Below are positions 6,630-10,471 of a stretch of DNA of 10,471 nucleotides, piece by piece. Source of the DNA: Clostridia bacterium. GTDB taxonomy: Bacteria > Bacillota_A > Clostridia > Oscillospirales > CAG-272. The position numbers and the translations under genes were made by a program. The notes under the pieces are model-generated. The model saw only the letters and a list, made by a program, of their open reading frames with translations, searched no databases and was not told where the DNA came from. The first letter of the stretch is position 1. The number at the start of each line of letters is the position of its first letter. Location: positions 1-10,471 of the forward strand of contig JAFYPS010000212.1 in assembly GCA_017547395.1 (NCBI GenBank), in the 5' to 3' direction.

Positions 6630-7425
6630 ATATACCAAATAGTTTTGCGGCATTGTTAAACAGTATGTCCTCGCGCTGCTTTTGCGAAAGGTCTATCTGC
6701 ATAAATCTTTCAAGCTCTGTTTCGGGTTCCCACAGAGGATAGTCTGTTCCGAACAGTACGCGGTCTGCTCCGTAGGCTAAAATAAGCTCCTTTGCTTTTT
6801 CGGGTGAAATTGCATAAAGAGAGGAGGAACAGTCAACGTACAGATTCTTGTATCCGTAAAGCTTTTTCGTAGCCTCTTCCCAGATAGACCAACCGCCGAA
6901 ATGCGCGCCTATTACCGTCAGATTCTTGTAAATATCAAGAATAGGCATAAGTCTGTTCGGGTTTGACATATCGTAGCGGCTGTCACCCGTATGCATAAGA
7001 ATCGGGAGTCTGCCTTCGCAAAGCTCGTAAATTTTCAGCATACGGAAATCGTCAATTTTAAAGCGTTGTATATCGGGGTGAAGTTTTACGCCCTTCAGTC
7101 CGAGACTTATAATTTCTTCAAAGTCTGCTTTTATGTCCTCGCTGTCCGGATGCAGTGTTCCGAGACCTGTGAATCTGCCACCGCTTTCTTTAGTAGCATT
7201 CGCAATAAAGTTGTTTATACTTGAAACCTGCTTCGGAGTCGTTGCAACAGACTGAACTATAAAGTGGTTGATTCCCGCCTTTTCACCGTGCTTCAAAAGC
7301 GTGGATATTTTACCGTCAAGGCTTGCCTCAAGGTGGTAGAAGATACCCGTGCTTTCCGAAGCTTTTTCTGCAATTTTATCGGGGTATATATGGCAGTGGG
7401 CATCAATTATTTTGTAGCCGTTCAT
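6628..7425 (-). CDS. Amidohydrolase family 2 (TIM-barrel metal-dependent hydrolase)
   Basis: This 265-residue protein has the amidohydrolase-2 (PF04909-type) metal site. The HxH motif is H10/H12 in DAHCHIYP. H116 lies in KLHPD, H145 in LMHTGD, H175 in GAHFGG and the metal-binding aspartate D228 in FGTDYP. Family members hydrolyse or decarboxylate small ring or carboxylate substrates, and the substrate here cannot be named. No lysine in the carbamylated position is evident, as is usual for the mononuclear members. The ATG follows the TAA of the SulP gene by 3 bases and has no clear Shine-Dalgarno of its own, so translation probably depends on coupling to the transporter gene. The complete C-terminus ends at the shared terminator. 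Confidence 0.88.
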   Translation of the reverse strand: MNGYKIIDAHCHIYPDKIAEKASESTGIFYHLEASLDGKISTLLKHGEKAGINHFIVQSVATTPKQVSSINNFIANATKESGGRFTGLGTLHPDSEDIKADFEEIISLGLKGVKLHPDIQRFKIDDFRMLKIYELCEGRLPILMHTGDSRYDMSNPNRLMPILDIYKNLTVIGAHFGGWSIWEEATKKLYGYKNLYVDCSSSLYAISPEKAKELILAYGADRVLFGTDYPLWEPETELERFMQIDLSQKQREDILFNNAAKLFGI

Positions 7426-7428
7426 TCT

Positions 7429-8994
7429 TTAGAATGCGCTGAGAATCTTTTCAGCTTCGCCATTTGCGCCCGTAATGTTAACGTGGATGCCGGCACTGTG
7501 CTTTGCCTCTGCAAACTCGTGCAGCGTTTCGCAAGCGGTAAAGTCTGCATAGGAAACGCCCGAAAGATCTATTGTAAGCGAAGAATATTCACCGAGAGCC
7601 TCTGCACTCTTTGCGGGAATATCGGAGTTAGCAAAATATAAAATACCGTTAAGCTTAATTGTTGCTTTACCGTCCTCAAAAGACTGTGCGACCGTGAGTT
7701 TTTCCTTTTTATCAAGCTTTGCACGCTTAATAAAGAAGAGAACAAATGCGAGTGCAACACCGATTACTATAGCATAGGTAAGGTCAAGCACAACGGTTGC
7801 AACCATTGTAACAAGGAACTGTGCGATAGGACCCCACATCTTGTTCTTGAAGTAGCATTTTATTGCATCAAATTCATTCATACGGATTGCGGTTACGACA
7901 AGTACGCCCGCAAGCGCCGCATAGGGGACAAGTCCGATTGCACTCGAAAGCACAAACATGCAGGCAATCAGGAATACAGAGTGGAACACGCTTGCAAGAC
8001 GGGTCTTTCCGCCGCTTTTAACCGCAACGCTTGTACGTGCAATTGCCGCGGTAGAGGGAACACCGCCAAAGAAGGGAACTACAACGTTTGTAACGCCCTG
8101 TGCAACAAGTTCAACGTTGGAGTCGAACTTTTCCTTTTTCATATTTGCGGCACACGCTCCGCAAAGGAGACTTTCAACCATACCGAGAAGGGCGATAGTT
8201 ACGGCAGAGCCTGCAACGTCACAGAGAAGGGAGAGAGTGATGTCGCCAAAGGAAAGGCTGACCTCGTTCATAAGCGTGCGCGGAATAGCACCGATTGTAG
8301 AAACGGGTACTCTCAAAAGTGCGGTTACAACAGTGATAACAATGATTGCCGCGAGGCTTGCAGGGATGTACTTTGCTGCCTTCTTGGGATAGAGGAACAT
8401 AAGGACCACAACTGCAGCCGAACAGATAAGTGAGGGAACGGAGATAGATGCAAGGCGGTCGGTAAAGAAGTAAACTACCTTGTCAACGGTAGTTTCGCCA
8501 TGGAGAGAAACGCCAAAAAAGTTGCCAAGCTGACCGAGCGCAATTACAACTGCGATACCTGAGGTAAAGCCGGTAACAACGGGTTTCGGGATGAACTTTA
8601 CGACCTTGCCGAAATGAAGGAGACCTGCAACAAGCAGAATCGCACCTGCAAGAAAGCTTGCAGCAAACATACCGGTAAGTCCGTGTTCACCTGCAACTAC
8701 AGAGCCAAGGATAACGGTCATAGCACCCGTGGGTCCCGAAATCTGGAAAGAGCCACCGCCAAGGACACCGCTGATAATTCCTGCAAAAATTGCAGTAATC
8801 ATACCCGCGACAATGCCTATCATAGGGTCGGCAGTACCAACGCTTGCCGCACCGAATGCAAGTGCAAGCGGCAGTGCAACTGCACCTACGGTAATGCCCG
8901 CAATGACGTCGGAGAGCAGAGATTTTCCGTTATATCCCCTGAATTCGTTTCTGAGGAGGGAACAAAAATCAGTGAAAAGATTTTTACGTTTCAT
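7429..8994 (-). CDS. SulP family inorganic anion transporter with STAS domain
   Basis: This 521-residue protein combines a SulP/SLC26 transporter with a cytoplasmic STAS domain. The N-terminal 1-425 region is strongly hydrophobic. It carries the conserved FQISGPTGAMT segment (83-93), PKPVVTGFTSG (136-146) and the GGVPSTAAIARTSV stretch (310-323). Residues from about 433 to 521 form the STAS domain, with the strand-turn SLTIDLSGVSYADFTACE (472-489) and T486 at the site that is Ser or Thr in anti-sigma antagonists. Members move sulfate, bicarbonate, chloride or carboxylates, and the substrate is not readable here. The length is normal. The start ATG has GAGG 7-8 bases upstream. It leads a leftward two-gene operon with the amidohydrolase, which may hint at an organic anion substrate, though this is only inference. 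Confidence 0.95.
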   Translation of the reverse strand: MKRKNLFTDFCSLLRNEFRGYNGKSLLSDVIAGITVGAVALPLALAFGAASVGTADPMIGIVAGMITAIFAGIISGVLGGGSFQISGPTGAMTVILGSVVAGEHGLTGMFAASFLAGAILLVAGLLHFGKVVKFIPKPVVTGFTSGIAVVIALGQLGNFFGVSLHGETTVDKVVYFFTDRLASISVPSLICSAAVVVLMFLYPKKAAKYIPASLAAIIVITVVTALLRVPVSTIGAIPRTLMNEVSLSFGDITLSLLCDVAGSAVTIALLGMVESLLCGACAANMKKEKFDSNVELVAQGVTNVVVPFFGGVPSTAAIARTSVAVKSGGKTRLASVFHSVFLIACMFVLSSAIGLVPYAALAGVLVVTAIRMNEFDAIKCYFKNKMWGPIAQFLVTMVATVVLDLTYAIVIGVALAFVLFFIKRAKLDKKEKLTVAQSFEDGKATIKLNGILYFANSDIPAKSAEALGEYSSLTIDLSGVSYADFTACETLHEFAEAKHSAGIHVNITGANGEAEKILSAF

Positions 8995-9010
8995 ATTATG
9001 CCTCTTTTAT

Positions 9011-9036
9011 TATAATATTTCCAAGGAAATATTATA
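9011..9036. repeat. 26-bp palindrome over the SulP promoter start region (operator candidate)
   Basis: The arms TATAATATTTCC (9011-9022) and GGAAATATTATA (9025-9036) are perfect 12-bp reverse complements around a 2-base AA centre. The right end contains the -10 box of the leftward SulP promoter, so the expected start site falls near the palindrome centre. A transcript beginning there would hold only half of the repeat. This makes a DNA-binding site for a dimeric repressor more likely than an RNA hairpin. No regulator gene lies in the window. Confidence 0.55.
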
Positions 9037-9059
9037 GCACCGGTAAAAAAGAAAAGCAA
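9031..9059 (-). promoter_or_regulatory. Promoter of the SulP/amidohydrolase operon
   Basis: On the - strand, -35 box TTGCTT (9054-9059), a 17-base spacer and a consensus -10 box TATAAT (9031-9036) lead to a start near 9024. The leader to the ATG at 8994 is about 30 bases and carries the GAGG ribosome binding site. Confidence 0.7.
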
Positions 9060-9068
9060 TCGGTAAAC

Positions 9069-9097
9069 TTGCATTAAAATAAAAAAACGTGTATAAT
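9069..9097 (+). promoter_or_regulatory. Promoter of the Cys-rich membrane protein/ICMT operon
   Basis: -35 box TTGCAT (9069-9074), a 17-base A-rich spacer and a consensus -10 box TATAAT (9092-9097) point rightward, with a start near 9104. The ribosome binding site AGAGG (9121-9125) lies 5 bases before the ATG at 9131. Confidence 0.75.
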
Positions 9098-9109
9098 ACT
9101 GTTAACAGT
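9098..9109. repeat. 12-bp perfect palindrome at the rightward start site
   Basis: ACTGTTAACAGT directly abuts the -10 box and covers the predicted transcription start. Its position suits a repressor operator. A palindrome of this length can also arise by chance in AT-rich DNA, so the call is tentative. Confidence 0.35.
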
Positions 9110-9130
9110 TTTTAACAAAAAGAGGTACAG

Positions 9131-9859
9131 ATGTCTAAAATCAGAAGAATTTATATGATGCGATTTGTCGGAAGATGCGGCATTTTGCTTTTTGCGCTAT
9201 TTTGCGTCTTCTTTTCGCCGGATGTATTTGCGCCGCTTTACGGGGGATTTTTTGAAAGCTTTACGTTGCTACATCTTCTCTGGGGAGTATGGGTTTTCGA
9301 TATGGTATGCCAGCTTTTTCCCATAAAGAAAGAGATTTCGCTCGGGTCAATGAAGATATTCAGGGCACGGTTCAGACCGATTCGTGAAAAGATTAACCGC
9401 GAGGCACTGCGCGGGTATATAAGCACCGTTTCAAAGTCGGCTTACGGAGTTATGCTTTTGTGGATTGCACTGCTCGCGGTGCTTGGCACGCTTTACTATG
9501 CGGGAATCATAAATGAAATCATACTCCTTATGGTTAGCATCGCCTTTTACGTGTGCGACCTCATCTGTGTGCTTTTCTGGTGCCCTTTCCGCCTTATGAT
9601 GAAAACAAGGTGCTGCACCACCTGTCGTATTTTCAACTGGGACCATTTTATGATGCTTTCTCCGATGATGTTTATAAACAGTTTTTTCGCCCGCTCTCTT
9701 TTTATAGGTTCTGTGATAATCTTTGTTGCATGGGAGCTTTGCATACTGCTTCATCCTGAACGTTTCTGGGAGCATACAAATATCGCGCTTACCTGTGCCG
9801 AGTGCACCGACAAACTTTGCACACAGTATTGCCAAAAGCTCAGAAAGAGGCAAAAATGA
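9131..9859 (+). CDS. Cysteine-rich polytopic membrane protein of unknown function
   Basis: I cannot assign this 242-residue protein to a named family. It shows about five hydrophobic segments (roughly 15-37, 43-62, 104-123, 128-150 and 188-208). A basic, probably cytoplasmic stretch lies between the second and third (66-94). Two cysteine clusters stand out. The first, C151, C161-C162 and C165, lies in a short loop that also contains NWDHFMML. The second, C222, C225, C230 and C234, lies in the hydrophilic C-terminal tail (C-x2-C-x4-C-x3-C). Eight ordered cysteines suggest a metal or iron-sulfur site, or redox activity, formed on the membrane surface. This is inference. The start is set by AGAGG with 5-base spacing. 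The final codon and stop overlap the methyltransferase gene as ATGA, so the two proteins are probably made together. Confidence 0.8.
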   Translation: MSKIRRIYMMRFVGRCGILLFALFCVFFSPDVFAPLYGGFFESFTLLHLLWGVWVFDMVCQLFPIKKEISLGSMKIFRARFRPIREKINREALRGYISTVSKSAYGVMLLWIALLAVLGTLYYAGIINEIILLMVSIAFYVCDLICVLFWCPFRLMMKTRCCTTCRIFNWDHFMMLSPMMFINSFFARSLFIGSVIIFVAWELCILLHPERFWEHTNIALTCAECTDKLCTQYCQKLRKRQK

Positions 9860-10471
9860 AACTTGCTTTGAACGCTTTCGCAAAGTTCGCTATGGGAATA
9901 ACGGCATTCGCGTTAGTGCTGTTTTTACCCGCGGGAACTTTTGTTTATCCGCGCGCGTGGCTGATGATGGGACTTCTCTTTGTCCCTGTTCTGATACTCG
10001 GTGTTGTGCTTTTGGTAAAGAATCCTGATTTGCTTAAAAAGCGCCTTGATACAAGAGAAAAGGAAAAAACACAAAAGGGCGTCGTTGCTCTTTCGGCACT
10101 TACGTTTCTTGTCGGTTTTGCAGTGGCGGCATTCGATTTTCGCTTTTTATGGTCGAGTGTGCCTGTATGGCTGACTTCGGTATGCTCGGCAGCTTTTCTT
10201 GCCGGATATGCTATGTATGCCGAGGTTATGCGTGAAAACGTTTATCTTTCGCGTACCGTAAAGATTGAGGAACATCAAAAGGTAATTGATACCGGGCTTT
10301 ATTCCGTAGTCCGCCATCCGATGTACTTTGCAACGCTTCTCTTGTTTTTGCCAATGCCGATTATACTCGGCTCGTTTTATGCATTGATTCCGTTTTTGTG
10401 TTACGTACCTATTATAGCGGCGCGCATCGTCGGTGAGGAAAAACTCTTGAAGAATGAGCTTCGCGGTTATA
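9856..10471 (+). CDS. ICMT/PEMT-like membrane methyltransferase (3' end outside window)
   Basis: The open frame from the ATG within ATGA gives 205 residues before the window ends. It belongs with isoprenylcysteine carboxyl methyltransferase/phospholipid methyltransferase-like membrane proteins. Hydrophobic segments lie at about 12-30, 34-54, 76-94, 104-122 and 157-190. The SAM-binding signature is present: ENVYLSRTVKIEEHQKV (127-143), GLYSVVRHPMYFAT (147-160, with H154) and AARIVGEEKLLKNELRGY (188-205, with E194-E195). Bacterial members methylate varied, mostly unknown, lipids or protein cysteines, since protein prenylation is generally absent from bacteria. The ribosome binding site AGAGG (9846-9850) lies within the preceding gene. 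Only the last few tens of residues appear to be missing. Confidence 0.88.
   Translation, partial: MKLALNAFAKFAMGITAFALVLFLPAGTFVYPRAWLMMGLLFVPVLILGVVLLVKNPDLLKKRLDTREKEKTQKGVVALSALTFLVGFAVAAFDFRFLWSSVPVWLTSVCSAAFLAGYAMYAEVMRENVYLSRTVKIEEHQKVIDTGLYSVVRHPMYFATLLLFLPMPIILGSFYALIPFLCYVPIIAARIVGEEKLLKNELRGY

Noticed and set aside
7958..8433. Overlapping rightward open frames of 144 and 150 codons
   Set aside because: Both are antisense to the SulP transporter gene, and the alanine/threonine/arginine- and cysteine-rich compositions are reverse-strand artefacts.
9011..9036. The AT-rich palindrome as an intrinsic terminator
   Set aside because: It lies between divergent genes, downstream of no gene end, and lacks a T-tract. 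An operator is more plausible.
9431..9883. 150-codon leftward open frame
   Set aside because: It is antisense to the Cys-rich membrane protein. Its composition (many K, H and R) is what hydrophobic codons give in reverse.
1..10471. Mobile element, phage defence or CRISPR system
   Set aside because: No transposase, integrase, terminal repeats, CRISPR-like repeat series, nuclease or toxin-antitoxin pair is visible. All operons look like ordinary metabolic and membrane functions.

Overview
The window looks like chromosomal DNA from a Gram-positive anaerobe of the class Clostridia, probably a gut Oscillospiraceae-like lineage. This is inferred from strong AGGAGG-type ribosome binding sites, TTGNNN-17-TATAAT promoters, AT-rich intergenic gaps, compact co-oriented gene pairs and the plant-glycan enzymes. 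No gene here fixes the taxonomy. I see no mobile element, CRISPR array, tRNA or rRNA.

Layout from left to right. Positions 1-148 hold a hairpin-rich candidate structured RNA or dispersed repeat, closed by a strong intrinsic terminator. Next is a leftward block: a DUF5662 HD-like protein (3702-3157), an ArsB/SLC13-type permease (3155-2052) and a GH127 (DUF1680) beta-L-arabinofuranosidase-type glycosidase (1963-143). The first two are separated by 1 base. The glycosidase follows after 88 bases with no visible terminator. A divergent intergenic region (3703-3855) carries two well-formed sigma-A-type promoters facing away from each other. The rightward operon that follows encodes an apparently cytoplasmic GH28-like beta-helix protein (3856-4995) and, 1 base later, a two-domain nitrilase/glycerophosphodiesterase protein (4997-6589). 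A 16-bp perfect hairpin at 6593-6627 works as a shared terminator against the next leftward operon. That operon is a SulP anion transporter with a STAS domain (8994-7429) and an amidohydrolase-2 enzyme (7425-6628). A second divergent region (8995-9130) contains two promoters, each touching a perfect palindrome. The last operon runs rightward: a cysteine-rich membrane protein of unknown family (9131-9859), overlapped by an ICMT-like membrane methyltransferase that runs off the window end.

Taken together, the left half suggests accessory carbohydrate and small-molecule catabolism: arabinofuranoside release, a GH28-like enzyme on a pectin-type polymer, and an amidase plus phosphodiesterase in one chain. 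The most unusual items are the nitrilase-GDPD fusion (with a His where GDPD enzymes normally carry a metal-ligand Glu), its pairing with an intracellular GH28-like protein that lacks the usual GHG histidine, the Cys-rich membrane protein coupled to an ICMT-like enzyme, and the structured element at the left edge. None of these is proven to be a new system. The pairings are inferred from gene order only.
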